A stretch of DNA of 35,927 bases from a virus: IMG/VR virus record IMGVR_UViG_3300044701_002278, positions 1 through 35,927 of that record. One strand, written 5' to 3'. The notes under the pieces were generated by a model. The model was not told where the DNA came from. It saw only the letters and a list, made by a program, of their open reading frames with translations, and ran no database searches. This document shows positions 7,396 through 14,344 of the stretch, one piece after another. Positions within the stretch are counted from its first letter, which is position 1. Each line of letters opens with the position of its first letter. The translations under genes and the position numbers were made by a program.

Positions 7396-8793
7396 TTAAA
7401 CCACACCCCTAATCCCACGCTTCAAAGGCTTACCCGCCACCCAGGCCGTCCCGCGACCGCCCACCAAAGCCGCCTGGCCGGCAAACGTCAGACACAACGC
7501 ATCCGCCAAGTCTGGCGACCTCAGGCCCCTCTTCTTCAGCCCGTCCTTACTCTCGACCACCACCTTGCCGGTCGACGTAAACGAATACCGCGGCGCCACC
7601 AGCTCATGCCTCAACGTCTCATCCTTGGGCAGCTTGACCGACCGCGTACCCAGCCAATCCTTCACGCTCAACCACAGCTCGTCCCTCAGCCGGTGGGCAT
7701 TAGGGTTCATGGCAGAACTCTCCGCCACATTCACGTCCCGCACATTCAAACCCATCTCACGCAGCCGGTCCGCCACCCCAGACCCCAAGCCAATCGTGTC
7801 CACACAGATCTCCGCCGGCGCATCCTTCTTGGCCTCATTGACCACCGCACCCACCGTCTGCATCAAATCCAAGCCACCCCAGTGCCGGATCTCCAACACC
7901 ACATTGCCCTTCCTCTTACACAAGGCCGTGCGGTCAGTCCCAAACCGCGCAACGTCTAAGCCATACACCAAAGGCTCCGTCACCCCCACCGTCACGTCCC
8001 GATCCAGCGCCCCATCCACCAATTCCGCCGGTATCAACGTGTCGTCGTCCGCCAGCGCGAACTCACCCAACACCCGGATCCGAAACGCATTGCTGCTCTC
8101 GCCATACGTCGCACCAATCTGCGAAATAAAATCCTTAGACACCAAAGGATTGTTCGCGCACGACACATGCATCCGATGCCAATCCTGCGCCAGGTCGTGG
8201 TGCGTCTTGTAAAACAGCCCGCTGTTGCGCGTCGGGTTACTGATCAAGATCGTGCTCGCACTATGCCCCGACATCGAACCCGCGGCCGCCTCAAACACCG
8301 CCTCCGGCACAGCCGAGGCCTCGTCGACCACCAGCAGCACATGCTCTGAGTGGACACCCGCCAGCGCCTCAGGCCGCTCGCTGCTGCTGGTCCTCACCGA
8401 GATAAAGCTGCTCTCCGGCGCGCCTTTCAACGCAATCCGATCGCTGAAGACCTCGAAACTATCCCGCAACACCGGCGGCAGCTTGTTCACCCAGGTCTTC
8501 AGCTCCGCATACAACGCATCGAACAACTGCGCAGCAGTGGGCGCCGTGACGACACTCTTCTGCGGATAACGCGTCGTCATGTGCCAGATCAAAGCCCAGC
8601 TGCAGGCCGTGCTCTTCCCCACCCCATGACCGGCACGCACACTCAAGCGCCGCTCGCCCCTGGCGATCGCACGCAGGAAATCCTCCTGCCAAGGCAACGG
8701 AACCGCGCCCAACACGTTCCGCACGAAAGCCACCGGGTCGTTCCGATAGGCCTCCAGAAAGCCTAGGAATTGGTTCTTGTCGGTCTCGCTCAT
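7396..8793 (-). CDS. terL: Terminase large subunit
   Basis: ATPase and nuclease of the packaging motor, 465 aa. The Walker A-like motif is VRAGHGVGKST (about 52-62), Walker B VLLVVDEAS (152-160) and a coupling motif lies around ISNPTRNSG (184-192). The RNase H-like nuclease domain shows acidic residues in YGLDVARFG (D280), CVDTIGLGSG (D332) and SPDLADAL (D428/D431). The start ATG 8793 overlaps the small terminase stop (ATGA). Length and motif order are normal for the family. Whether packaging is headful or site-specific cannot be read directly. Confidence 0.96.
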   Translation of the reverse strand: MSETDKNQFLGFLEAYRNDPVAFVRNVLGAVPLPWQEDFLRAIARGERRLSVRAGHGVGKSTACSWALIWHMTTRYPQKSVVTAPTAAQLFDALYAELKTWVNKLPPVLRDSFEVFSDRIALKGAPESSFISVRTSSSERPEALAGVHSEHVLLVVDEASAVPEAVFEAAAGSMSGHSASTILISNPTRNSGLFYKTHHDLAQDWHRMHVSCANNPLVSKDFISQIGATYGESSNAFRIRVLGEFALADDDTLIPAELVDGALDRDVTVGVTEPLVYGLDVARFGTDRTALCKRKGNVVLEIRHWGGLDLMQTVGAVVNEAKKDAPAEICVDTIGLGSGVADRLREMGLNVRDVNVAESSAMNPNAHRLRDELWLSVKDWLGTRSVKLPKDETLRHELVAPRYSFTSTGKVVVESKDGLKKRGLRSPDLADALCLTFAGQAALVGGRGTAWVAGKPLKRGIRGVV

Positions 8794-9500
8794 GCGCCGT
8801 CAGCCTTTTCTATTTTTGGCGCGGCGGCGCGCTTGGCGCGAGACGGGGGGCGGGGGGGGCGAAGTACCTTTTTTGGTGGGTCTGTAGACGGAGGGGTTGC
8901 CGCGCGCACGGGCGCCCCCCGGTGGGGGGCGGGGCCGGGGGGGTTCTGGCCGGCGGCCGCCGGATCCGGGCCGCCGATCGGCAGGCCAGGCGCGGTCGGG
9001 GCCGGGTCGGCCGGACCCGCGCTTTCACCGTGAAAGGTGGGAACATCAATGATATCAGTGGCTTGGCCCTCGATGTACCCGGTCTTCGTACCCGAGACCC
9101 TGCTCGCGAGCTCTTTCAGCGCCTCCAGGTGCAGCGTGTGCGTGTGCGTCACGGTCGCGTCGACCTGCGTCCGATCGCCGTAGAGCTTGGGAAGTAGCCT
9201 CGAGGCCGTCCATTTCTTCGCGTCGATCGCCACGCGGGCGACGTCGGCCGGGATCTCGCCCCGCACGGCCTGCTCGGCCAGGTCGTCGATCCGCTCGGCG
9301 TGCGCCAAGGCCCGCGACTGTATCGCGCGCGTGTAGTCCTCCTGGAAGGAGGAGTCCTCCGACAGCCATCTCCACGTCGTCGTGTGGTTTGGCATGTCGT
9401 CTTCGCGGCAGATGCTGGACAGAGACCGCCCTTCTGAGATGCGGGAGCAGATTTCCTTTAAGAGCTCCGGCGTTTTAATGCTTGGCCTTCCGATGGTCAT
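8790..9500 (-). CDS. terS: Terminase small subunit with Pro/Ala-rich tail
   Basis: Start ATG 9500 is chosen because it overlaps the preceding stop (ATGA); the longer frame upstream is a shadow. The 236-aa product begins TIGRPSIKTPELL and has a helix-turn-helix at about residues 10-55 (EICSRISEGRSLSSICRE, then TTTWRWLSED), followed by helical DDLAEQAVRGE and DAKKWTASRLLPK. This matches the DNA-recognition subunit upstream of TerL. The last ~70 residues are Pro/Ala/Arg/Lys-rich and encoded by very G/C-rich DNA (see the G-run element). It recognises phage DNA to start packaging. Confidence 0.92.
   Translation of the reverse strand: MTIGRPSIKTPELLKEICSRISEGRSLSSICREDDMPNHTTTWRWLSEDSSFQEDYTRAIQSRALAHAERIDDLAEQAVRGEIPADVARVAIDAKKWTASRLLPKLYGDRTQVDATVTHTHTLHLEALKELASRVSGTKTGYIEGQATDIIDVPTFHGESAGPADPAPTAPGLPIGGPDPAAAGQNPPGPAPHRGAPVRAATPPSTDPPKKVLRPPRPPSRAKRAAAPKIEKADGA
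8845..8947 (+). repeat. G-run tract inside terS (possible G-quadruplex DNA)
   Basis: On the + strand there are runs of six and eight G (about 8845-8859), then runs of six, four and seven G near 8932-8943. Four tracts of three or more G with short loops can be drawn. The matching C-runs encode the Pro-rich tail of the small terminase. This could simply be GC-biased Pro coding, or a structural element near a packaging site. No function is established. Confidence 0.5.
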
Positions 9501-9766
9501 GGCATTGGATCTCCGTGCATGGCTTGGCGGTATTCGCTCAGGCTGACGATGTTTTGTCGTCTGAGGCGCTCGAGGCGATCTTGGCGCAGTGCGTGGACGA
9601 TCGTGTCGAGCAGCTCTTTTGCCCAAGCGGTCGTATCTTCATCCCACGCCGTGCCGCTGTTTTCAAGCGCGCTGAGGCTGGCCTGGCATTCCTTGGCTAT
9701 CTCATCCCACACCTGGGCGCACAAGGCGTCTGCGGCTGCGGGATCGGCGTCAGAAGGGTATGTCAT
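9497..9766 (-). CDS. Hypothetical 89-aa acidic helical protein upstream of terS
   Basis: ATG 9766 lies within the last codons of the 190-aa gene (17-bp overlap), and its stop overlaps the terS start (ATGA). The product is acidic in the first half and Arg-rich in the segment RQDRLERLRRQN, with a helical look and one or two Trp. It has no domain I recognise. Its location at the replication/packaging boundary could make it a packaging accessory, but that is context only. Confidence 0.75.
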   Translation of the reverse strand: MTYPSDADPAAADALCAQVWDEIAKECQASLSALENSGTAWDEDTTAWAKELLDTIVHALRQDRLERLRRQNIVSLSEYRQAMHGDPMP

Positions 9767-10322
9767 CGTCTAGGTCCGCGAATGCTGACTTGGATGGGCG
9801 TTGAACGGTCGCGCCTGGGAACGCGGCTTTGGTTGCCTCTGCGAATGCGGCTGGTTGCCATTGGGACCAGGCCAGGAGGAGCTCGGGCAGCGTGACGACG
9901 GTGTCGGGATGCTTGGAGTGTCGCGCTGCTGCGTCGTGGTCTGCTGGGTCGAGGACCACTGTGTAGGGTTTGCCTTCCCAGGTGATCGACCAGGTGTTTG
10001 GTGGGTTTGGACTGTGGCCGGCTTCGGTCGCGGCTTTGTCCAGGGCTTGCCATCCGCGGTGCAGGACTTGGGCGCGGTGCAGGACGGTGGGCACATCTCC
10101 ATCTCGGATTGCCTCGTCCAGTTTCTGGGCTGCTGATCCGAACTTGTGTGCCAGGTCGAAGGGGACCAGGCGCGGCAGTCTGTTGGCTCCCCACTTGGCT
10201 TCCATGTCTGCTGCCATCTTGTCGAGTGGTGCGAGCGTCGCGGCCATGTCTCTTCCGCGCGTCCAGGGTTCGTTGTTCAGATGGGCCTGGTCTGAGGTCG
10301 AGAGGCGTTTCACTTGGCTCAT
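9750..10322 (-). CDS. Unrecognised 190-aa protein with SSB-type C-terminal tip (DDDIPF)
   Basis: Starts at ATG 10322, just beside the iteron array. The first ~115 residues look helical (for example AQKLDEAIRDGDVPTVLHRA), followed by a small mixed region (SITWEGKPYTVVLD). No OB-fold is evident. The chain ends ADLDDDIPF, and the final six residues equal the tip of E. coli single-strand binding protein, which docks DNA-repair and replication partners. The protein may therefore recruit host SSB-interacting factors to the phage origin or compete for them. The tail codons overlap the next gene by 17 bp, so the motif is kept despite double coding. Function beyond the tail is unknown. Confidence 0.78.
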   Translation of the reverse strand: MSQVKRLSTSDQAHLNNEPWTRGRDMAATLAPLDKMAADMEAKWGANRLPRLVPFDLAHKFGSAAQKLDEAIRDGDVPTVLHRAQVLHRGWQALDKAATEAGHSPNPPNTWSITWEGKPYTVVLDPADHDAAARHSKHPDTVVTLPELLLAWSQWQPAAFAEATKAAFPGATVQRPSKSAFADLDDDIPF

Positions 10323-10339
10323 GGTTCAGATCCTGTTTT

Positions 10340-10464
10340 GTCACGCTCGTGACCGTGACACCGTGACACCCTTAAGGGTGTTGTCACGTTGTCACGCCCC
10401 CTCGAAAGCGTCGCTGTCACGCTGTCACGCTCATGTCACGGTGTTTTGTCACGCTCATGTCACG
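10340..10464. repeat. Iteron-like array of 11 GTCACG hexamers
   Basis: Eight forward GTCACG copies (10340, 10383, 10391, 10416, 10424, 10435, 10448, 10459) and three inverted copies (10348, 10354, 10362) fall in 125 bp. Several are extended to TGTCACGCTCAT or GCTGTCACG. The inner inverted and direct copies flank an interrupted palindrome centred on CCCTTAAGGG. The array fills the gap between the primase-helicase gene and the 190-aa gene and runs into the last codons of the former. This resembles replication-initiator iterons or a multi-site operator. Confidence 0.85.
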
Positions 10465-12647
10465 CTCCTTTCGGTCGTTTCCTTCTCCGTGATCCACCAA
10501 ATCTTCCCCTGGTTGGTCGCCAAGCTGCGGTCCTTGATGGTCTGCTTGGCCCGGTGGAAGGCTTGCCGGCGAGCGTCTCCGTCTGCCGTTGTCTCCTGGT
10601 GGAAGTAGGTTCGCCATGTCTCTTCCTCGACGCATCGGGCTGAGAATGGGATGTGGTTGGACGGGACATGGTCGCCGTGATTGGCGATTGCTTTGCGGAG
10701 CGCCGTCATGGCGTCGGCCAGGTTGCCTTTGAGCTTGGGCTGTTTCCGGGCTGGCTCGATCGGGCCTGCGAGCGGTTCCAGGGCCAGGGACGTGGCGTCT
10801 GGATCCAGGCTGGACAGCTGGACCGTGACCATGCGGTAGCCGATCTCGATGCCGTCTTCGCCGTCCTTCTGCTTGGTCACCTTGAGCTTGCCGATGCGCT
10901 CAGGGCTGTCTTCGTCCGAGATCTTGGTGACCTCCAGCTCGGCGTCCACGGCGCCCAGGAGCGAACTGTGTCCGCGCTGGCCTTTGGCTTCGTCCTTGCC
11001 TGAGTGGTGGACGATGAGGATTGCGCAGCTGAGTGCGTCTTGTAGCGCCCCGACGATGGAGATGAAGGCGCCCATGTCCTCGCTGCTATTTTCGTTGCCG
11101 CCGGCGAAGGCGCGGGCCAGCGTGTCGACGACCAGGAGCTTGGGCGTCAGGCCTTTGTTCTTGATGGCTTGGATCAGGGCCTCGGCGTCTTCCATGGTCG
11201 ATCGCAGGTTCAGCTGCGCCTTGACGAAGGCGATGGGCGTGCTGTCGGGCAGGTTGTGGTGCTGCCGGCAGGCGTCCCAGCGTCGCTTGAGGCCTGCGCC
11301 CCCTTCGCCGGCAAGGTAGACGACGTCGCCCTGGTTGGTAGAACGGGCGAAGGCGTCTGTGCCGTTGGCAATCGCGCTGGCCAGGTAGAGGGCGCAGAAG
11401 GACTTATAGCTGCCGGGCTTGCCGTACAGGGCGCCGAAACCCTTGGCCGGCAGCAGCTGGTCGATGAGCCAGGTGATGGGCTCGTCCTTGAGCTCTTGGG
11501 CCATGATCAGGTGGATGCGCGGCTTGGGTTCTGCCGGGCTTGTGGCGACCTCTGTGCTGGCCTTGGGCGCCGCCTGGTGCTTGGCGTTGATCTGCTCTGC
11601 GATCGTGGGCTCGGGCGGCCTGATGGCCCTCAGGGCGGCCTTGCGGTCTCCGTTGTGCTGGAAGGTGGCGTACAGGTCGAAGGGGTCCGTGAGCTTGCTC
11701 GAGAGCGGGTCTTCGATGCCGTGATGGGAATAGACGCACCAGTGGCCGTATGCGCCCTTGAAGACCACGACGCCGGCCGTGCCTGAGGTCGAGCCTGGCC
11801 TGATGTACCGATAGGCCTCGCCCCCTGGGCCGTGCGGATCGCGGTAGACGAACTTGTAGCCCTGCCCTTCCAGGGTGCTGCGTACCCAGGCCAGGTCGTG
11901 GGCATTGTTGAAGGCGTCGATCGCGCTGGGCGCGTCGGGCGTAAGGACAGTTGTCGGCGCTGCGGTCGTTGTCGGCGCGGCGGTCGAGAAGTGCTGCTCG
12001 ACGGCCTGCTGCTTTTTGCGCTCCTTGTGCCAGGCGACGGCCTTGGCCACGTCCATGGCAGGACCGTCGTGCCGATGGCTCTTGAAGGCGCTCACGGCCT
12101 CCTGCGTGCCGACGCGGGGCATGTACCAGGGTTGAGACCAGCGCCTGTTCTCCGGCACGTCGGTGATGAAGATGCCGCGCGCGTGCAGCTGGTCGACCAG
12201 GTAGGTGACGACCGCGTCGAGCTCTGCCGGCGACTTCATGCGTGCCGGGATAAGGATGCGGTACTTCCAGACGGTTCCTGGGACGTAGCTATGCGTCGTG
12301 TGGGCGAAGAAGCCCACGCCGATGTCTTCCATGGCGGCGATCGCGTCGGGCAGTGGCGGTGCGCCTGGCTGGATCTCGCCGGTCTCGGGGTCGAAGCTGC
12401 TGTCTCCGTCGATGATGCAGAGATCGGCTTCCTTGAGGTTCTCGTCGGCGCGGCGCGGTTCGACCAGGTCGCCGCCTCTGACGTAGTAGCTGCCGTCCTT
12501 TTGTCCGACCTTGGGTACGGACAGGCGCCGGCAGAATTGATCCCAGGGAATATCTTTGACGGACAGCGAAACGTCGGTGCGTCCGTTAGCTGCCAGAGCG
12601 ATTTTCAGTCTGGCATTTTCGTCAGTTGTTGTTATATCTTGAGACAT
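10455..12647 (-). CDS. Primase-helicase: AEP-like primase domain fused to RepA-like AAA_25 helicase
   Basis: A 730-aa replication protein. N-terminal residues ~70-200 look like an archaeo-eukaryotic-type primase: acidic motif CIIDGDSS (D80, D82), then HTTHSYVPG and KYRILIPA. After a Thr/Ala/Pro linker (~220-240) and a middle region, the RecA-like helicase has Walker A LYGKPGSYKSF (~407-417), Walker B KLLVVDTLARAF (~503-514) and the HHSGK sensor (~547-551), as in RSF1010 RepA-type hexameric helicases. The C-terminus resembles a winged helix. It would prime and unwind the phage origin. The gene's 3' end is inside the iteron array. The active-site calls are by eye. Confidence 0.9.
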   Translation of the reverse strand: MSQDITTTDENARLKIALAANGRTDVSLSVKDIPWDQFCRRLSVPKVGQKDGSYYVRGGDLVEPRRADENLKEADLCIIDGDSSFDPETGEIQPGAPPLPDAIAAMEDIGVGFFAHTTHSYVPGTVWKYRILIPARMKSPAELDAVVTYLVDQLHARGIFITDVPENRRWSQPWYMPRVGTQEAVSAFKSHRHDGPAMDVAKAVAWHKERKKQQAVEQHFSTAAPTTTAAPTTVLTPDAPSAIDAFNNAHDLAWVRSTLEGQGYKFVYRDPHGPGGEAYRYIRPGSTSGTAGVVVFKGAYGHWCVYSHHGIEDPLSSKLTDPFDLYATFQHNGDRKAALRAIRPPEPTIAEQINAKHQAAPKASTEVATSPAEPKPRIHLIMAQELKDEPITWLIDQLLPAKGFGALYGKPGSYKSFCALYLASAIANGTDAFARSTNQGDVVYLAGEGGAGLKRRWDACRQHHNLPDSTPIAFVKAQLNLRSTMEDAEALIQAIKNKGLTPKLLVVDTLARAFAGGNENSSEDMGAFISIVGALQDALSCAILIVHHSGKDEAKGQRGHSSLLGAVDAELEVTKISDEDSPERIGKLKVTKQKDGEDGIEIGYRMVTVQLSSLDPDATSLALEPLAGPIEPARKQPKLKGNLADAMTALRKAIANHGDHVPSNHIPFSARCVEEETWRTYFHQETTADGDARRQAFHRAKQTIKDRSLATNQGKIWWITEKETTERSVT

Positions 12648-12685
12648 GCCGCGTGGGTTCCTGCTTCGCGGTGGTTGCCAGACTT

Positions 12686-12716
12686 GCGGCGCCGGTCTTG
12701 CGTGAACCGGCGCCGC
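12686..12716. other. Perfect 11-bp stem hairpin between SSB-like and primase-helicase genes
   Basis: GCGGCGCCGGT (12686-12696) pairs exactly with ACCGGCGCCGC (12706-12716) around a 9-nt loop. It lies in the 84-bp gap between two cotranscribed genes. No T-run follows on the - strand, so an intrinsic terminator is not supported. An mRNA-stability, processing or attenuation element is possible. Confidence 0.75.
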
Positions 12717-12731
12717 ATATCGTTTGAAGGA

Positions 12732-13352
12732 TCAGAACTCGTCAAGCTCTTCCTTCGCCGGGGCCTTGGCGGCGGCCTTCGGAGCTGGCGGTGGGGCCGG
12801 CGGTGCGGCCTCTTCCTTCATCTCAGACGGCGGTGTCACCCAGCTGGTGATGGACCACTTGGGGGCCTTGAAGCGCAGCTCCCCTTCCGGCGTTTTGATC
12901 TTCACGACCTCGGTGCCTTCGATCGTCACCACCGGCACCTTGCCTTGGTTGGCGGGCGCCTGCTCGATGAACTGGTCGTGCAGCGTGTCCACTGCGCGCA
13001 GTACGGTCTTGCTGGTGGGCGTGAACTCGCGCAGGCCGTGCTCCTTGAGGAACATCTTGATGCGCGCCGCCTGCTTATAGTCGTTGCCTGGCTTGGCTGG
13101 AAAGCGTTCGCCTGCCTTCACCATCACGGCGTGATAGTTGGGCGAGAAGGTGATCCAGCCCATCTCAATGTCGTCCAGGGCCATGATGACCTTCACGGGG
13201 AAGGAGATCTCGACCTCGTTCTTTTCCCATGTGCCATCGCCGGCGGGCTCGCGGTTCACGGCCAGCATGTCGCCCGACTTCGCGTCGAACTTCACCACCG
13301 GCAGGAACTTGGAGCCGCTTGCGTTTGTTTCGGTGTTAAATCCCAATGCCAT
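12732..13352 (-). CDS. Putative single-stranded DNA-binding-type replication protein (206 aa)
   Basis: Start ATG 13352 (MALGFNTET) is preferred because AAAGGA then lies eight bases upstream; ATG 13358 would be too close. The first ~170 residues are strand-rich, with FLPVVKFDAKSGDMLAV and SFPVKVIMALDDIEMGWI. A Pro/Ala/Lys-rich linker then leads to an acidic end, KEELDEF. An ordered beta domain, a flexible linker and an acidic tip is the layout of phage SSBs. Position between resolvase and primase-helicase supports this. I recognise the N-terminal ALGFNTE type from phage replication modules but not a firm family name, so the function is inferred. Confidence 0.8.
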   Translation of the reverse strand: MALGFNTETNASGSKFLPVVKFDAKSGDMLAVNREPAGDGTWEKNEVEISFPVKVIMALDDIEMGWITFSPNYHAVMVKAGERFPAKPGNDYKQAARIKMFLKEHGLREFTPTSKTVLRAVDTLHDQFIEQAPANQGKVPVVTIEGTEVVKIKTPEGELRFKAPKWSITSWVTPPSEMKEEAAPPAPPPAPKAAAKAPAKEELDEF

Positions 13353-13402
13353 TTTCATAGTCCTTTGTCTTGATGCCGCTGAACCCCGCGGCCGGGATGT
13401 CG

Positions 13403-13888
13403 TTAGCGCGAGGCGCCCCAATAGGCCATGAGGGCCGCATCAGCGCGGCCGTCCCACTTCTTGAGTGCGAACAGGTGTGCGTATGCCGGGAAGAGCTCGG
13501 CTGCGCGTTGCCGGCTTCCGTCCTTGCCGTCGCGCACGTTGAGATCCTTCTGCCAGCGTTGAGGCGTGACGTACTGCATGGGCATACGCAGTGCGGAGAC
13601 GACGCCTTCCACCATGCCCACGCCGCGGCCGAACTGGAATGTGCTGCTGACCCCTTGGCCAGGCATGGCGCCCACGCGCTCCAGCACGACCAGCGTGATG
13701 GGCGGCGTGCTGAGGCTCACCTGGGCGCGGCCGATGGTCGTGGCCAGGAGGGCCGGCGAGATCTCGCGCTTGGCTTTGCCGCTGCGCTGGACCTCGACGG
13801 TCGGCATGTCGATGATCTCGAGCGTGCCGGCCGTCGTGTCGAAGAATGCGAGTGCGCCTGACGCGCCTGGGTCGATCGCGAGGATCAC
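13403..13888 (-). CDS. RuvC-like Holliday junction resolvase
   Basis: A 161-aa RNase H-fold nuclease. The first strand ILAIDPGASGALAFFD carries catalytic Asp6; the second acidic residue is in VVLERVGAMPGQG; the C-terminal Asp is in DGRADAALMAYW. A GVSSTFQFGRGVG segment matches phage RuvC-like crossover resolvases. GTG 13888 overlaps the preceding stop (GTGA) and starts exactly before the first strand, so it is chosen over the longer frame. It should resolve branched DNA produced by replication and recombination before packaging. Length is normal for phage members. Confidence 0.9.
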   Translation of the reverse strand: MILAIDPGASGALAFFDTTAGTLEIIDMPTVEVQRSGKAKREISPALLATTIGRAQVSLSTPPITLVVLERVGAMPGQGVSSTFQFGRGVGMVEGVVSALRMPMQYVTPQRWQKDLNVRDGKDGSRQRAAELFPAYAHLFALKKWDGRADAALMAYWGASR

Positions 13889-14058
13889 TTCGGCGCCTCC
13901 GGCAGTGGCATCCAGTGCGTGGGCTTGAGCGTGTGATCGCCGTTGCTCCAGCTGAGGCTGAGGACGTTCCAGTAGGCGACGTCGGCGTAGCCGGCCTTGT
14001 CCCATACCAGCACTTCGGTGCCGTCTACGGGCGCGGTTCCGATCGGGCGCCAGGTCAT
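13885..14058 (-). CDS. Small DUF551-like protein (57 aa)
   Basis: ATG 14058 overlaps the HTH gene stop (ATGA), and the stop overlaps the resolvase GTG. The sequence MTWRPIGTAPVDGTEVLVWD followed by THWMPLPEAPK is the recognisable DUF551 pattern (W-x-P-I-x-T-A-P-x-D-G-T then HWMPLPxxP). It is common in phage early regions with unknown function. At 57 aa it is complete for the family. Confidence 0.85.
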   Translation of the reverse strand: MTWRPIGTAPVDGTEVLVWDKAGYADVAYWNVLSLSWSNGDHTLKPTHWMPLPEAPK

Positions 14059-14276
14059 GCTTTCTTGCCCTTCGCGATCTTTAGCGTCAGCCCGAGGACG
14101 TTGCAGTAGCGCAGCGCGGCCCTGAGGCTCACGTCGGTTCCTCTCGCCGCGGCGTACCAGTAGGTGGAATGAGAAAGGCCTGCCCTTTTGCATAGGTCTC
14201 TCTGCGTGATGCCCAAGGCCGTGCGCCGCTCCTCGAGAGCGGCGAACAGCTGTTGGGGGTTGTCAATGCTTGGCAT
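14055..14276 (-). CDS. Small XRE-family HTH regulator (73 aa), Cro-like candidate
   Basis: ATG 14276 with AAGGA upstream. A helix-turn-helix spans about residues 20-60: ITQRDLCKRAGLSHSTYWYA, then SLRAALRYCNVLGL, ending in basic KIAKGKKA. No effector or protease domain is present. It is the first gene after a promoter overlapped by a 17-bp operator, and heads the replication block. Its size and place suggest a Cro-like or secondary repressor that may bind that operator. Whether it or the 142-aa repressor is the main binder is open. Confidence 0.85.
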   Translation of the reverse strand: MPSIDNPQQLFAALEERRTALGITQRDLCKRAGLSHSTYWYAAARGTDVSLRAALRYCNVLGLTLKIAKGKKA

Positions 14277-14296
14277 GGGATGTCCTTCTTTCCCAA

Positions 14297-14325
14297 GACA
14301 TAACCGCCTTGCGTTTTAGGCGCAA
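14297..14325 (-). promoter_or_regulatory. Promoter with overlapping 17-bp operator, upstream of the HTH gene
   Basis: The palindrome TTGCG-TTTTAGG-CGCAA occupies 14309-14325. Read leftwards, TTGCGC serves as -35 and TATGTC (14302-14297) as -10 with a 17-bp spacer, placing the start of transcription near 14290 and AAGGA shortly before ATG 14276. The same module, with matching CGCAAGGCGG spacer bases, recurs at 18803-18831. A repressor bound to the palindrome would cover the -35 and spacer. Confidence 0.78.
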
Positions 14326-14344
14326 GGGGTTGGCGATGGAAATG

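Noticed and set aside
9763-10344. Alternative 193-codon frame overlapping the 190-aa gene
   Set aside because: It is Arg/Pro/Ser-rich shadow sequence. The other frame has normal composition, coupling to the next gene and the DDDIPF tail.
10340-10464. Possible CRISPR array
   Set aside because: Repeat units are only 6-12 bp, occur in both orientations with irregular spacing, and there are no cas genes.
11832-13373. A 513-codon open frame on the + strand opposite the primase-helicase and SSB-like genes
   Set aside because: It spans two well-supported - strand genes and the hairpin gap between them, has no recognisable domain, and long antisense frames are common in GC-rich DNA.
13889-14005. 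Upstream extension of the RuvC-like gene
   Set aside because: The added residues are Arg/Leu-rich shadow of the DUF551-like gene, and the GTG at 13888 with GTGA overlap begins exactly at the first catalytic strand.
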